A DNA stretch of 64,000 nucleotides from Catenulispora yoronensis (GCF_039531695.1 NZ_BAAAQN010000043.1:1-64000); one strand, 5' to 3'; positions 8,690-18,127 are shown, numbered from the stretch's first letter. The notes: generated from the sequence alone by a model not told the origin. A program made the numbers and translations.

Positions 8690-9859
8690 TCAGTGCCCGG
8701 ACGCGCTTCGCTCCGCCCGGATCGCGATGTGCCGTTGACGCGCCTTCTCCGCCTCCTCTGGATTCGCCAGCTGGATCCGCCGCGCCGCGGCCTGGCCGTG
8801 CGCGATCAGCGGCAGGAAGTCGTCGGCCGCGCCCGCCGGGATTCCCAGCCCGTCGGCGAGTTCGTCGCCCAGGGACGCCCGCGCCGTCGCGCCGAGCACG
8901 TCGCGCCACGCGGCCGGCGACAGGGCCGGATCCGGGTTCTGCGCCAGGGCGTGGGACGTCACCGCGAACAGCGCCTCGGTGAGGGCCCGGCTGTTGTCGT
9001 CCGGGCGCCCGGTCGTCATGTCGAGCAGGTCCAGCAGCCGGGCCGCCTCGTCGTGGCCGTCGATGGGCGCGATCACCGAGTCGTCGAGCCCCAGCAGCCG
9101 TCCGATGTGGCGCCAGTACCGGTACAGATGGCGCTCCTCGGCCGCGCTGAGGCCGATCCCGACGACGTCGGACAGGCACCGGAACGGCAGGATCGTGAAC
9201 GCCAGCCAGGTCCGGGCCAGGTCGGCCTGGTTGATCGGGACGCCCCACTGCTGGACGTCCCAGCCGTCGCGCAGCGCCTGGGCCCGGACGCGGGCGTGCA
9301 TGAGCCGCACCCGCACGGTCGCGACGTACCCCGGCGCGCCGCGCTCCAGGCCGCCGGGCAGCACCGCGGCCGACCGCCAGGCCCCGGTCGCGGCCAGCCG
9401 GCGCGCCGCGCTCGCGCCCGCGGTCAGCTCCCCGGTGCCGGCCAGCAGCCGGGCTATCGCCGGCGAGGCGTAGACGTGCGTCATCGAGACCGCGGCGAAC
9501 GCGACGACGTCCCACGGCGGCGGAATCGCCTGCGTGGCCCGGTCGCCGTCGGCCAGATCGCCGTCGACGGTCCAGGCGGGCCGCTGCTCCAGATCGCCGA
9601 GCAGGGCGCCGACGGCGGCCGGCGGCTCCTCCACCGCGGCCAGCCCCTCGGCCAGCCCCTGCTCCAGGGCGCTCCGACCCTCGGCGCCCAGGCTTGCCAG
9701 CTCGGCGACCACGGCGTCGGCCAACGGGTCGCCGAGCGTCAGCAGGGCGGCTATCCGGTCCACCGCCTCGCCGTGGACGGCTCGCGCGGTTCTGAGGTCG
9801 ACCAACCGGATCGGCGGTGCGGGCGGGGACTGGTCGTCGGTCAGGGTCACTGCTGGCAT
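8690..9859 (-). CDS. MpaB/latex-clearing-protein-like oxygenase (DUF2236)
   Basis: 389-residue protein of the oxygenase MpaB family, which includes the heme-dependent latex-clearing proteins that cleave isoprenoid chains. Family features seen: the helical N-terminal half, AVSMTHVYASPAI, the basic RVRLMHARVR helix, and WGVPINQADLARTWLAF with the conserved Asn-Gln-Asp. No export signal or membrane segment is obvious. Substrate unknown; rubber cleavage should not be assumed. The start at 9859 (MPAVTLTDD) follows a weak GAACGGG; a GTG three codons later is possible. It lies 147 bases downstream of the two-component pair on the same strand. Confidence 0.75.
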   Translation of the reverse strand: MPAVTLTDDQSPPAPPIRLVDLRTARAVHGEAVDRIAALLTLGDPLADAVVAELASLGAEGRSALEQGLAEGLAAVEEPPAAVGALLGDLEQRPAWTVDGDLADGDRATQAIPPPWDVVAFAAVSMTHVYASPAIARLLAGTGELTAGASAARRLAATGAWRSAAVLPGGLERGAPGYVATVRVRLMHARVRAQALRDGWDVQQWGVPINQADLARTWLAFTILPFRCLSDVVGIGLSAAEERHLYRYWRHIGRLLGLDDSVIAPIDGHDEAARLLDLLDMTTGRPDDNSRALTEALFAVTSHALAQNPDPALSPAAWRDVLGATARASLGDELADGLGIPAGAADDFLPLIAHGQAAARRIQLANPEEAEKARQRHIAIRAERSASGH

Positions 9860-10006
9860 CCCGTTCTGAGGAGTCGGTGGACGACACCGGCCGCGCCGGT
9901 CACGCCTGCGGCGGGCGCGGTGCGTCATCGATCATCTCAGGAGTCGGCGATCGGGCGGCGCGCCGGTCCGGTCGCCGGGGCGGGAGGAGCGTGGTTTCCG
10001 GGCCGG

Positions 10007-10774
10007 TCACGGGTCCGGCGAAGCCGGGGGCGGAACGCCCGATCCCCGGGCGGGTCGCGGGAAACGGCTCGCCGGCGGATACTCGTGGATCAGGTCCCTG
10101 ACGTCGTCCACCGGCTCGTCGGCGCAGGCCCACTTGGCCCGGATCCGCTCCAGGTAGGAGCGGACGGCCGAGATCGAGATGCCCATGCGGCGGGCGGTCG
10201 CGGCCAGGGTGCTGCCGGTGCCGTAGAGGAACAGCGCCTGATGCTCCTGCTCGGACAGGGCCGGCGGGTCGTCGGCGATCAGGCTGATCAGGTCGGTGGT
10301 GAGGGCCAGACCGCCGGCGTGCACGGTGCGGATCGCGTCGGCGAGCTTGTCGGCGTCGTCGTCCTTGACCAGGTAGCCGGACGCGCCGGCGCGGATCGTG
10401 GCCCGGACGTGGCGGCGCTCGCCGTGGACCGACAGCACCAGCACCAACGCCCCGTCGCCGCACAGGGCCCTGACATTGTCGGCGGGGAGGCTGCCGTCCT
10501 CGAGCATCAGGTCCAGCAGGACCACCCGGGCCGCGGTGCCGGAGCCCAGGTACTCCGCGACGCCGGTGCAGGCCCGGACCAGGGCGAGGTCGGGATGGCC
10601 GGCGAGCAGCGCCCGGAGCGCGGCCGGGACCAGGCGGTCGTTGTCGACGGCGGCGACGCGGATCACGCCGCCGGAGGCGCCGGCGCCGGCGCCGGTGCCG
10701 CTGCCAGTGCCGGTACGAGTGCCGGTGCCGGTACCGGCACCGCCGCTCTCGTTCGCGGCATCGGTCCCGCTCAC
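10007..10774 (-). CDS. NarL/FixJ-family response regulator
   Basis: 255-residue response regulator. After a Gly/Thr/Ala-rich leader of about 35 residues comes a receiver domain. The phospho-acceptor Asp lies in VVLLDLMLED, and the conserved Lys in GYLVKDDDAD. The C-terminal LuxR-type helix-turn-helix region reads ALSEQEHQAL through GISISAVRSYLERI. I take the GTG at 10774, which overlaps the kinase stop codon in a GTGA junction; another GTG at 10783 is possible. It is co-transcribed with the upstream histidine kinase. The leader is encoded by a short GT-type repeat seen also in other genes of this window. Confidence 0.82.
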   Translation of the reverse strand: MSGTDAANESGGAGTGTGTRTGTGSGTGAGAGASGGVIRVAAVDNDRLVPAALRALLAGHPDLALVRACTGVAEYLGSGTAARVVLLDLMLEDGSLPADNVRALCGDGALVLVLSVHGERRHVRATIRAGASGYLVKDDDADKLADAIRTVHAGGLALTTDLISLIADDPPALSEQEHQALFLYGTGSTLAATARRMGISISAVRSYLERIRAKWACADEPVDDVRDLIHEYPPASRFPRPARGSGVPPPASPDP

Positions 10775-12036
10775 GCCGGCCACCGCAGGTCCACGCGCGT
10801 CCCCTGCCCGGGATGGCTGTCCACCGCCGCGTCGCCGCCGACCTCCCGCATCGGCGCGACGATGCTGTTGCGGATGCCGTAGCCCGGCTCCGTGACCGCG
10901 TCGTCGAAGCCCTTGCCCTGGTCGACGATCGCCACGGTGACCGCCGGCCGGCCGGTCGCATCAGGGTCTTGATGAGGCATGCCGCTGCCCGCCAGCGCCG
11001 TCACCCGCGCGCGGCTCACCCCCGCGTGTTCCGCGACGTTCGCCAGTGCCTCCGCGCTCGCCGACGCGAACGCGCCGACCACCGCCTCGGGCAGGTCGTC
11101 CGGCAGCCCGGCGAAGTGGTACTCCACCCGCAGCCCCGCCGCCGCGCTGTCCGCCGCCGCCTCGACCAGTGCCAGCGACAGGTCCGTCAGCGTCCCGTGC
11201 GGACCGTCGGGCGTCGTGCCGCGCAGCACATTGGCCGCGATCGCGCACTGTCGGCGGGCTCGTTCGTCGTGGTGTCCCAAGGGCCCCGGCCCGGCGATCG
11301 CGGTCAGGATCCGCAGCGGTCCGTCGTGCAGGGCCCGATGGCGTCGGACCTGCTCACGGAAGTGTCGGCGCCGGGCCTGCTCGTCGGCGCGGTCGGCGGC
11401 CAACTGCTCGCGCTGCGCCATCAGCTGCCGGTTCGCGGTCTCCACCGCGTCCGCGGTCGCGCGCAGCCCTCGGATGAACACCGCGCAGCACCCGGCGGTC
11501 GAGAACATCCACAGGGCCGGGCTCAGACTCGACCACACCCCGGACGTCGTGTGGATCCGCGTCGCCACCCCGAACACGTAGCTCGCACCCAGCACCGTGC
11601 ACGCGACCGCCGTCCACCGGGCCGACGTGGTCACCAGCGCCACCGTCACCCCGACGACCACCATCACCGGCTCCAGGTCCGGATTCGGCGCCGCCGTCAG
11701 ATACTGCGGGGTCACCGCGCGCGGCAGCAGGATCATGGCGGTGCTCAGCAGCGCCACGTCGGCCGCCATCACCCACGCCGGCAGCAGAGGTCTGCGTACC
11801 GTCCGGACCGCCAACGCGATCAGCAGCGCCCCGAACAGCGCGACCGCCGCGTACGCCGCCGAAGCCATCAGGACATTGGTATAAGAGTTCTGCTGCACGC
11901 CGGCGGCGACACTCGGCACCACGATCCCCAGCACCGTGACCCGGGCGAGCACCACCACGCCCACCACGATCCGGTCCATCCGCCGGTGCAGATCCGCCCC
12001 CGGCCCCGCCGCGGCGGGCCGACCGAATCCGGACAC
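10771..12036 (-). CDS. Membrane sensor histidine kinase (NarL-partner type)
   Basis: About 421 residues. Five or six hydrophobic segments fill the N-terminal half (for example VVGVVVLARVTVLGIVV and AWVMAADVALLSTAMILL). They are followed by a short coiled linker rich in Gln/Arg and an H-box RHRALHDGPLRIL carrying the phospho-accepting His. The HATPase region has N-box EALANVAEHA and G-boxes DQGKGFD and GYGIRNS. This layout is typical of kinases paired with NarL-type regulators. The start is uncertain: the open frame runs to 12117, but that part forms one arm of a 54-base palindrome, so the GTG at 12036 is preferred. The signal sensed is unknown. Confidence 0.8.
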   Translation of the reverse strand: MSGFGRPAAAGPGADLHRRMDRIVVGVVVLARVTVLGIVVPSVAAGVQQNSYTNVLMASAAYAAVALFGALLIALAVRTVRRPLLPAWVMAADVALLSTAMILLPRAVTPQYLTAAPNPDLEPVMVVVGVTVALVTTSARWTAVACTVLGASYVFGVATRIHTTSGVWSSLSPALWMFSTAGCCAVFIRGLRATADAVETANRQLMAQREQLAADRADEQARRRHFREQVRRHRALHDGPLRILTAIAGPGPLGHHDERARRQCAIAANVLRGTTPDGPHGTLTDLSLALVEAAADSAAAGLRVEYHFAGLPDDLPEAVVGAFASASAEALANVAEHAGVSRARVTALAGSGMPHQDPDATGRPAVTVAIVDQGKGFDDAVTEPGYGIRNSIVAPMREVGGDAAVDSHPGQGTRVDLRWPA

Positions 12037-12053
12037 CTCTTCAGCATGGCAGC

Positions 12054-12107
12054 GCCGGTCGGGGCGGTCCATGCCGCACTGGTGCGGCATGGACCGCCCC
12101 GACCGGC
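12054..12107. terminator. 54-base perfect palindrome
   Basis: Two perfect 25-base arms (left starting GCCGGTCGGGGCGG) are separated by a CTGG loop. It lies after the flavin reductase gene and before the sensor kinase start, so it most likely ends the monooxygenase operon transcript. Its length and perfection are unusual for a plain terminator. Confidence 0.75.
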
Positions 12108-12154
12108 GGCAGGTCACCGTGGCGATCTTCGCGGCGCCGGTGCGCCGCTGCGCC

Positions 12155-12658
12155 TCATCCCTCCAGGCTGCGGAAACCGCTGGAGTGGAACACCAGCGGC
12201 GCCACCGCCGGATCGTCGTCGAGGTCGTGGACGCGGAACACGATGATGTCGTGGTCGCCGGCCGGGAACACGTCCTGGATCGAGCAGTCGAGCCAGGCGC
12301 TGGCGCCCTCGACGAAGACCGCTCCGTCGGCCGTGGCGCGGAAGTCCACAGCGGCGAAGCGGTCGGCGGACTTGGACGAGAGCTGGCGGCAGACCTGCTC
12401 CTGGTGCGCCGCCAGGATGCTGATGCCCAGGCGGGCGCTGCCGCGCAGGAGCGGCCAGGTGGCCGACTTCAGGTCGGCGCACACCGATACCAGGACCGGG
12501 CTCAGCGACACCGAGGTGAACGAGTTGGCCGCCAGGCCCACCGGGCGGCCGTCGACCAGGGCGGCGACGGCGGTCACGCCGGTCGGGAAGGCGGAGAAGA
12601 CGCGGCGGAGCTCCTTGGAGGAGCGGACCGCCTCAACAGTCGCGGGGGTCTGGGTCAC
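12155..12658 (-). CDS. Flavin reductase, partner of the monooxygenases
   Basis: 167-residue flavin reductase of the HpaC/FMN-reductase-like superfamily. It would supply reduced flavin to two-component monooxygenases. Visible features: the N-terminal FSAFPTGVTAVAAL, GLAANSFTSVSLSPVLVSVC (flavin phosphate-binding Ser/Thr cluster) and the C-terminal GDHDIIVFRV. The GTG at 12658 has AGGAG 6 bases upstream, so the ATG at 12676 is rejected. It is last in the minus-strand run of four luciferase-like monooxygenase genes, after a 167-base gap with two small hairpins (12706-12726 and 12757-12780), so it may be partly uncoupled in expression. Confidence 0.88.
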   Translation of the reverse strand: MTQTPATVEAVRSSKELRRVFSAFPTGVTAVAALVDGRPVGLAANSFTSVSLSPVLVSVCADLKSATWPLLRGSARLGISILAAHQEQVCRQLSSKSADRFAAVDFRATADGAVFVEGASAWLDCSIQDVFPAGDHDIIVFRVHDLDDDPAVAPLVFHSSGFRSLEG

Positions 12659-12825
12659 GGTGTTCTCCTGTTCCATGCTGATCGGGTCCGGCCCGGACGG
12701 TGGGCCGGACCGGCGGCACCGGTCCGTCGCCGTGGGACCGCCGGCCTGTCGGCCGACGGTCCCGAGCCGGCGCGGGACCGGGCCGCCACGGCGCCGGGCC
12801 CGGCGGGGCGCGGGCCCGGTGCCGG

Positions 12826-13965
12826 TCACGCCCGGCGCCGCCACTCCTCGGCGAGCAGCCGGTAGGAGGCGACCCGGTCGGCGTGGTCGTGCGTGATGGT
12901 GGTGACGATCAGCTCGTCGGCGGCCACCGCGTCGCGCAGGATCTCCAGCTGGTCGGCGACCTGCGCCGCGGTGCCGACGAACTGCGTCTGGACCCGGTCG
13001 GCGACCAGTTCGCGGTCCGCCGCCGTCCACTCGATGGCGCGCGCCTCCTCCGGCGTCGGGAACGGGATCGCGCCCTCGGCGGTGCGGATGCTGCGCACCC
13101 ACGGCCCGTACCCGGAGGCCAGCTCCCGCGCCTGCTCCTCGGTCTCGGCGACGACCACGTCGGCGGACACGCTCACATACGGCGCGGCGAGCTCGTCGGA
13201 GGCCCGGAACGCGGCCCGGTAGCCCTCGGCCGCCTCCAGCACGGTCGCCGGGCTGACGTGGTAGTTCGTCGCGAACCGCAGCCCGTTGGCGCCGGCCACC
13301 TCGGCGCTGGCCCCGCCGCTGCTGCCCAGGATCCACAGCTGGAGGTCGGCCCCCTCGCCGGGGACCACGTGCGCCTCCTGGCCGTTGCCGTCGACGTAGG
13401 TGCCGGCCAGCAGCGCCAGGATGTCGGCGATCTGGTCGACGTAGTCCGGGGTGTCGGCGCCCGGCTGCTGGAGCAGGGTCTTGTGCAGCACGAACCGGGG
13501 CGACTTCAGCAGCGGCGTGAAGTCGAACTTCGCGGGGATCCGCAGCCCGTTGGGCGTGTAGCCGTCGACGACGGCGGAGGCCGGGCCGACCAGCGCCGGC
13601 TCGCGGACAGCGGTCGGTACGCGGCCGCCGCCGGAGCGGCCGAGGCCGAGGTCGAACCGCCCCGGGTACAGGGCGTCGAGCAGCCCGAACTCCTCGACGG
13701 TGGACAGCGCCGTGCGGTGCCCGAGCAGGACCGCGCCGGAGCCCAGGCGGATGGTGGACGTGGCGGCGGCGGTCAGCGCCAGCACGACCGCCGGGCTGGT
13801 GCCGGCCACGCCGGGGTTGAGGTGGTGCTCGGCGAACCAGTAGCGCGCGTAGCCGAAGCTCTCGGTCTGCCGGGCCAGGTCGATGCTGTTGTGCAGGGCC
13901 TGCGAGGCGGTGGAACCGGAGCTGACCGGGACCAGGTCGAGGACGGCGAGCGGAGTGTTGGCCAT
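12826..13965 (-). CDS. Luciferase-like flavin monooxygenase (MsnO8-like)
   Basis: 379-residue TIM-barrel monooxygenase of the bacterial luciferase superfamily, using reduced FMN and oxygen. Recognisable elements: N-terminal LAVLDLVPVSSGSTASQAL, GYARYWFAEHHLNP, and IRLGSGAVLLGHRTAL, characteristic of the MsnO8-type subgroup. AAGGAG stands 11 bases before the ATG. It is fourth in the operon, 6 bases after the preceding stop. Substrate unknown; the context suggests oxidation of an organosulfur or related small molecule. Confidence 0.87.
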   Translation of the reverse strand: MANTPLAVLDLVPVSSGSTASQALHNSIDLARQTESFGYARYWFAEHHLNPGVAGTSPAVVLALTAAATSTIRLGSGAVLLGHRTALSTVEEFGLLDALYPGRFDLGLGRSGGGRVPTAVREPALVGPASAVVDGYTPNGLRIPAKFDFTPLLKSPRFVLHKTLLQQPGADTPDYVDQIADILALLAGTYVDGNGQEAHVVPGEGADLQLWILGSSGGASAEVAGANGLRFATNYHVSPATVLEAAEGYRAAFRASDELAAPYVSVSADVVVAETEEQARELASGYGPWVRSIRTAEGAIPFPTPEEARAIEWTAADRELVADRVQTQFVGTAAQVADQLEILRDAVAADELIVTTITHDHADRVASYRLLAEEWRRRA

Positions 13966-13971
13966 GGCGGA

Positions 13972-15222
13972 TCAGGCTCCTTGCGAGGATGGGACGAGGT
14001 GCTGGGCGGACCGCTCCGGCGCGTTCGCCGAAGGGGCCGCGGTGGGAGTGGTGGCGGATCCGGACCCGGGCGCCGCCGGCGGCGCGTCCGCGACGAAGAC
14101 ACCGCGCGCGTCGGCCACCGGATCGGCCCCGGCCCCGGCCCCGGACCCGGACAGGCTGTCGGCGTCCTGCGGCCGCGCGTCCCACCCCCACGGCGGATCG
14201 GGAATGGTCCGCCGCAGCTCCGGCGCGACCTCCGCCTGGAACCGCTCCAGCGAGGCCCGGTGCTCCGCCTCGCTCAGGCCGGAGGGCTCGGCCTGCAGGT
14301 GCAGCACCGAGTGCCCGAACTGCTCGTGGTACCGGTGGACCTTCTCAATGATCTGCTGCGGGCTGCCGATCAGCGCCGAGCTGCGCTCGACGAAGTCCTC
14401 CAGCGTCGGGAACACCGGCTCGATGCCCAGCCGCTTGTGCATCGCCAGGTGTCCGGCGAACACCGGGGCGAACCCGCGCAGCGCCTCCTGCGAGGTGGCG
14501 GCCGTGTAGAACCCGGCCGTCCCGGCCCCGACCACGGCCTGCGCCGGGTCGTGGCCGTGGAACGCCCACCGCTCGCGGTAGTACCGGATCAGCTCCGCGT
14601 ACGGCTCGATCGGGTTGGTGACATTGGCCGAGAACAGCGGATCGCCGTAGCGCGCCGCCAGGTCCACCGACTCCTTCGACGTCGCGCTGCCGTGCCACAC
14701 CCGGATCGGCTGCTGGAACGGCCGCGGCCACACCTCGGCGTCCTTCAGCGCCGGCCGGAACCGCGCCGACGCCGTCACCTTGTCCTCGCGCCAGATCCGC
14801 CGGAACAGCTCGTAGGACTCGGCGTTGCGGTCCCACTGGTCCTCGGGCGTCACGTGGAACAGCTCCCGCTGCGCCGAACCGTTGCCCTTGCCGATGATCA
14901 GCTCCAGCCGGCCGCCGGACAGGTGGTCGAGCGTCGCGTAGTCCTCGTACGCCCGCACCGGGTCCAGCAGGCTCAGCGTCGTCACCGCGGTGAACAGCTT
15001 GATCCGGCTGGTCCGGGCCGCGATGTGGCTGAGCACGACGGTCGGCGAGGAGGAGATGAACGGCCGCTCGTGCCGCTCGCCCACGCCGAACCCGTCGAAT
15101 CCCAGCTCCTCGGCCAGCACGGCGGCGTCGACCACCTGCCGGAACCGCTCGTTCGTCGACACCTGGACGCCGGTGGTCGGGTCCGGGGCGTGGACGATCA
15201 GGGATATGGTCAGGAACTTCAC
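13972..15222 (-). CDS. Luciferase-like flavin monooxygenase
   Basis: 416-residue LLM-class flavin-dependent oxidoreductase. Core features: MKFLTISLIVHAP, GFDGFGVGERHERPF, and ATLDHLSGGRLELIIGKGN, which forms part of the flavin site. Residues beyond about 360 form an unusual Gly/Ala/Pro-rich tail without recognisable structure. Its ATG overlaps the stop of the upstream NtaA-type gene in an ATGA junction, showing translational coupling. Substrate unknown. Confidence 0.87.
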   Translation of the reverse strand: MKFLTISLIVHAPDPTTGVQVSTNERFRQVVDAAVLAEELGFDGFGVGERHERPFISSSPTVVLSHIAARTSRIKLFTAVTTLSLLDPVRAYEDYATLDHLSGGRLELIIGKGNGSAQRELFHVTPEDQWDRNAESYELFRRIWREDKVTASARFRPALKDAEVWPRPFQQPIRVWHGSATSKESVDLAARYGDPLFSANVTNPIEPYAELIRYYRERWAFHGHDPAQAVVGAGTAGFYTAATSQEALRGFAPVFAGHLAMHKRLGIEPVFPTLEDFVERSSALIGSPQQIIEKVHRYHEQFGHSVLHLQAEPSGLSEAEHRASLERFQAEVAPELRRTIPDPPWGWDARPQDADSLSGSGAGAGADPVADARGVFVADAPPAAPGSGSATTPTAAPSANAPERSAQHLVPSSQGA

Positions 15223-16700
15223 GACGCCGCCCCGGCTGTCTCCGCCGCAGCCCCGGCGGCCTCGGTGTCCTGGGCAACCGCCGCTGCCTCGGCGGCTTCA
15301 GCGGCCTCGGCGCTCCGCGCCGCCGCCGACCGGTCCGGATACCGGTCGCTGCGCGGCTGCCCCAGCCCGAGGTGGTCGCGCAGCGTCGTGCCCGTGTACT
15401 CGGTGCGGAACCGCCCCCGCTCCTGCAGGATCGGCACCACCGTGTCGGCGAACCCGTCCAGGCCGCCGGGCGTGATGTGCGGCACCAGGATGAACCCGTC
15501 GGCGGCGTCGGCCTGCACCAGCTCGTCGATCCGGGTGGCCACGGTCTCGGCCGACCCGATGAACGACTGCGGAGCCGACTTCTCGATCATCAACTCCCGG
15601 ATCGACAGGTTCTTCGCCGCCGCCTCCTCCCGCCACTCGTTCGCCACCGCGATCCGGTCCCGGTAGAGCCGGTCGGCGGCCCGGCCCTTGCTGATCGACT
15701 CCCCGGAGACGTCCGGGTCGATCTCCGGCAGCGGCCCGTCCGGGTCGTAGCCGCTCAGGTCCCGGTTCCACAGCTGCTCCAGGTGCTTGATCGCGGTCTG
15801 CCCGCTCACCTGCGCCCGCCGCACCTCGTGCGCCAGCTCCTGCGCCTCGGCGTCGGTGTCGCCGAGCACGAACGTCGCCGCCGGCAGGATCAGCAGGTCC
15901 TCGTGCGCCCGCCCGTACCGGGCCAGCCGGCCCTTGACGTCGGAGTAGAAGGCCTGGCCCGCCTCCAGCGTGCTGTGCCGCCCGAAGATGGCGTCGGAGG
16001 CCGAGGCCGCGAACTCCCGGCCGGCGTCGGAGTCCCCGGCCTGGAAGATCACCGGCCGCCCCTGCGGCGAGCGCGGCACGTTGAACCGGCCCGCGATGTC
16101 GAAGTGCCGGTCCCGGTGCTCGAAGGTGCCGGCCCTGGGGTCCGACAGGAAGACCCCGGACTCCTTGTCGGCGACGATCTCGTAGCCGTCCCAGGAGTCG
16201 AACAGCTCCCACGCGGTGCGCAGGAACGTCTCGGCGCGGGCGTACCGGTCCTCCGCGGCCAGGTAGCCGCCGCGCCGGAAGTTCTCACCGGTGAACGCGT
16301 CCCACGAGGTCACCACGTTCCACGCGGCCCGGCCGTCGGACAGGTGGTCCAGCGACGCGAACTGCCGCGCCACCTCGTACGGCTCGTTGAACGTCGAGTT
16401 GATGGTGCCGGTCAGCCCGATCCGCTCGGTCACCGCGGCCAGCGCCGTCAGCACCGTGAAGGTGTCGGGCCGCCCGACCACGTCCAGGTCGTAGATCTTC
16501 CCGCCCTGCTCGCGCAGCCGCAGGCCCTCGGCCAGGAACAAGAAGTCGAACTTGGCCCGCTCGGCGGTCCGGGCGAACCGCTTGAAGGACTCGAACTCGA
16601 TGTGGCTGCCGGCCGCCGGATCGCTCCACACCGTGGTGTTGTTCACGCCGGGGAAGTGCGCGGCGAGGTGGATCTGCTTGATGGGCTTGCTCATGGTCAT
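15219..16700 (-). CDS. NtaA/SnaA/DszA-family flavin monooxygenase
   Basis: 493-residue monooxygenase of the nitrilotriacetate/dibenzothiophene-sulfone monooxygenase family, which needs a separate flavin reductase. Features: AAHFPGVNNTTVW, DFLFLAEGL, LTGTINSTFNEPY, HLSDGRAAWNVVTSW and SPQGRPVIFQAGDSDAG. The last about 35 residues are a low-complexity Ala/Glu tail. An in-frame ATG two codons later (16694) has better spacing from AAAGG and may be the true start. Bacillus members of this family (YtnJ, YxeK) oxidise N-acetyl-S-alkyl-cysteines; a similar role here is inferred from the neighbouring acetyltransferase and transporters. Confidence 0.88.
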   Translation of the reverse strand: MTMSKPIKQIHLAAHFPGVNNTTVWSDPAAGSHIEFESFKRFARTAERAKFDFLFLAEGLRLREQGGKIYDLDVVGRPDTFTVLTALAAVTERIGLTGTINSTFNEPYEVARQFASLDHLSDGRAAWNVVTSWDAFTGENFRRGGYLAAEDRYARAETFLRTAWELFDSWDGYEIVADKESGVFLSDPRAGTFEHRDRHFDIAGRFNVPRSPQGRPVIFQAGDSDAGREFAASASDAIFGRHSTLEAGQAFYSDVKGRLARYGRAHEDLLILPAATFVLGDTDAEAQELAHEVRRAQVSGQTAIKHLEQLWNRDLSGYDPDGPLPEIDPDVSGESISKGRAADRLYRDRIAVANEWREEAAAKNLSIRELMIEKSAPQSFIGSAETVATRIDELVQADAADGFILVPHITPGGLDGFADTVVPILQERGRFRTEYTGTTLRDHLGLGQPRSDRYPDRSAAARSAEAAEAAEAAAVAQDTEAAGAAAETAGAAS

Positions 16701-16709
16701 GGGCCTTTC

Positions 16710-17930
16710 TCACACCGCCGCGAGGGCGGAGTCGGCGGCGTAGCGGTTGACGGGGCGGGGCAGGCCCAGGTGGCCGCGCAGGGTCGTGGCCTCGTACGCG
16801 GTGCGGAACAGGCCGCGCGCCTGCAGTTCGGGCACCAGCCGGCGCGTGATCTGCTCCAGATCGTGCGGCAGTGCCGCGGGCCGCAGCCGGTAGCCGCTCA
16901 GCCCCGCGTGCCGCCAGTCGGCGAGCAGATCGGCCAGCTCCGAGGCGGTGCCGGCGAAGATGTACGCATCGCTCGCGTACTCCTGCCCGGCCAGCTCGTC
17001 CAGCCACGCCCGGCGCTCCTGCGCGGCCTGCGCCGTGTCGTCGAGGAACACCACGACGTCGCCGAACACATGCAGCGTCTCGGCCGTGCGGCACGCGCTC
17101 TCCTGCTCGGCGCGGATCTCCTCGACGATCGCCCTCGCCTGCTCGCGGTCGTGGGGCGTGATGAACCCCACGTCGGCGGCGCGCGCGATGAGCCGGTAGG
17201 GGATGGTGTCGTGGCCCAGCGCGGTCACCACCGGCTGGCCCTGCGGCGGACGCGGCGTGATCGACGGGCCCCGCACGTCGAACCATTCGCCCTCGAAGTC
17301 GATGTGGTGCAGCTTGGCCCGGTCGACGAACCGGCCGGTGGCCGCGTCGCGGATCTCCGCGTCGTCCTCCCAGCTGTCCCACAGCCGCCGCACCACCTCG
17401 ACGTAGTCGGCGGCCTCGGTGAAGTGCTCGGCCATCCGCGCCTGCACCTCGGGGGTGTTGATGTCCTCGAAGCTGATCGGCTGCTGGGTCCGGCGGCCGA
17501 ACAGCGCGAACTCGTACTGCCGCGCCGACAGCTGCACCCGCAGCCCGGCCCGGCCGGTGGCCGCGTAGTCCAGCGACGCGATCGCCTTGGAGACGTGGAA
17601 CGGCTCGGTGTGCGTGGACACCGCGGTCGGCACGATGCCGATCCGCTCGGTCACCGGCGCCACCCGCGCGGCGATCAGCACCGCGTCCAGCCGGCCCCGG
17701 ACCTGGTCGATCCGGTCGTCGACCTCGTTGAAGGCCGAACTCTGCACCCCGAAGGAGTCCTCGATGGTCACGAAGTCCAGCAGCCCGGCCTCGGCCTCGG
17801 CCACCAGATCCGCCCAGTACCGGGCCCGGAACAGCTCCCGGGGGCGGGCGTCCGGCGCGCGCCAGGCGGCCGGGTGCCAGCCCGCGCCGTCGAGAGCGAC
17901 GGCCAAATGCAGCAAGGGGTCAACAGACAT
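16710..17930 (-). CDS. Luciferase-like flavin monooxygenase (NtaA-related)
   Basis: 406-residue LLM-class monooxygenase and first gene of the minus-strand operon 17930-12155. Features: LHLAVALDGAGWHP, AEAGLLDFVTIEDSFG, GIVPTAVSTHTEPFHVSKAIASLD and PRPPQGQPVVTALGH. The stop is 10 bases from the next start. Upstream, at 18013-18035, lies a CTATC/GATAG inverted repeat shared with the Rrf2 promoter region, so sulfur- or redox-dependent repression is plausible. Substrate unknown. Confidence 0.86.
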   Translation of the reverse strand: MSVDPLLHLAVALDGAGWHPAAWRAPDARPRELFRARYWADLVAEAEAGLLDFVTIEDSFGVQSSAFNEVDDRIDQVRGRLDAVLIAARVAPVTERIGIVPTAVSTHTEPFHVSKAIASLDYAATGRAGLRVQLSARQYEFALFGRRTQQPISFEDINTPEVQARMAEHFTEAADYVEVVRRLWDSWEDDAEIRDAATGRFVDRAKLHHIDFEGEWFDVRGPSITPRPPQGQPVVTALGHDTIPYRLIARAADVGFITPHDREQARAIVEEIRAEQESACRTAETLHVFGDVVVFLDDTAQAAQERRAWLDELAGQEYASDAYIFAGTASELADLLADWRHAGLSGYRLRPAALPHDLEQITRRLVPELQARGLFRTAYEATTLRGHLGLPRPVNRYAADSALAAV

Positions 17931-18012
17931 GCGCGGAATCGCTTTCTGACGGCACGGGGGGACGCGAACTGGGCCGCCGGTGCGGCCCGAAGCCGGACAC
18001 CCGCGGCAGAAT

Positions 18013-18035
18013 CCCTATCGATCTAGTGGGGATAG
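18013..18035. promoter_or_regulatory. Candidate Rrf2-type operator in the monooxygenase operon promoter
   Basis: On the minus strand CTATCCCC and CGATAGGGA flank a 7-base insert, the same flanks as in the palindrome at 22788-22806 next to the rrf2-like gene. It lies about 83-105 bases upstream of the first monooxygenase start. The differing spacer leaves the assignment tentative. Confidence 0.45.
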
Positions 18036-18127
18036 TAGAGCACGTTCGGAGAACGTCAAGAAGATCGCCCGCACCCGTCTCGGATCACGGACCGGTGCGG
18101 CGCCGGAACGTGGACGGGGCCGGTGGC

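Noticed and set aside
8690..9859. Considered calling this gene a rubber oxygenase (lcp)
   Set aside because: It shares the wider MpaB/DUF2236 family features only; no export signal is seen and no other rubber-degradation gene is nearby.
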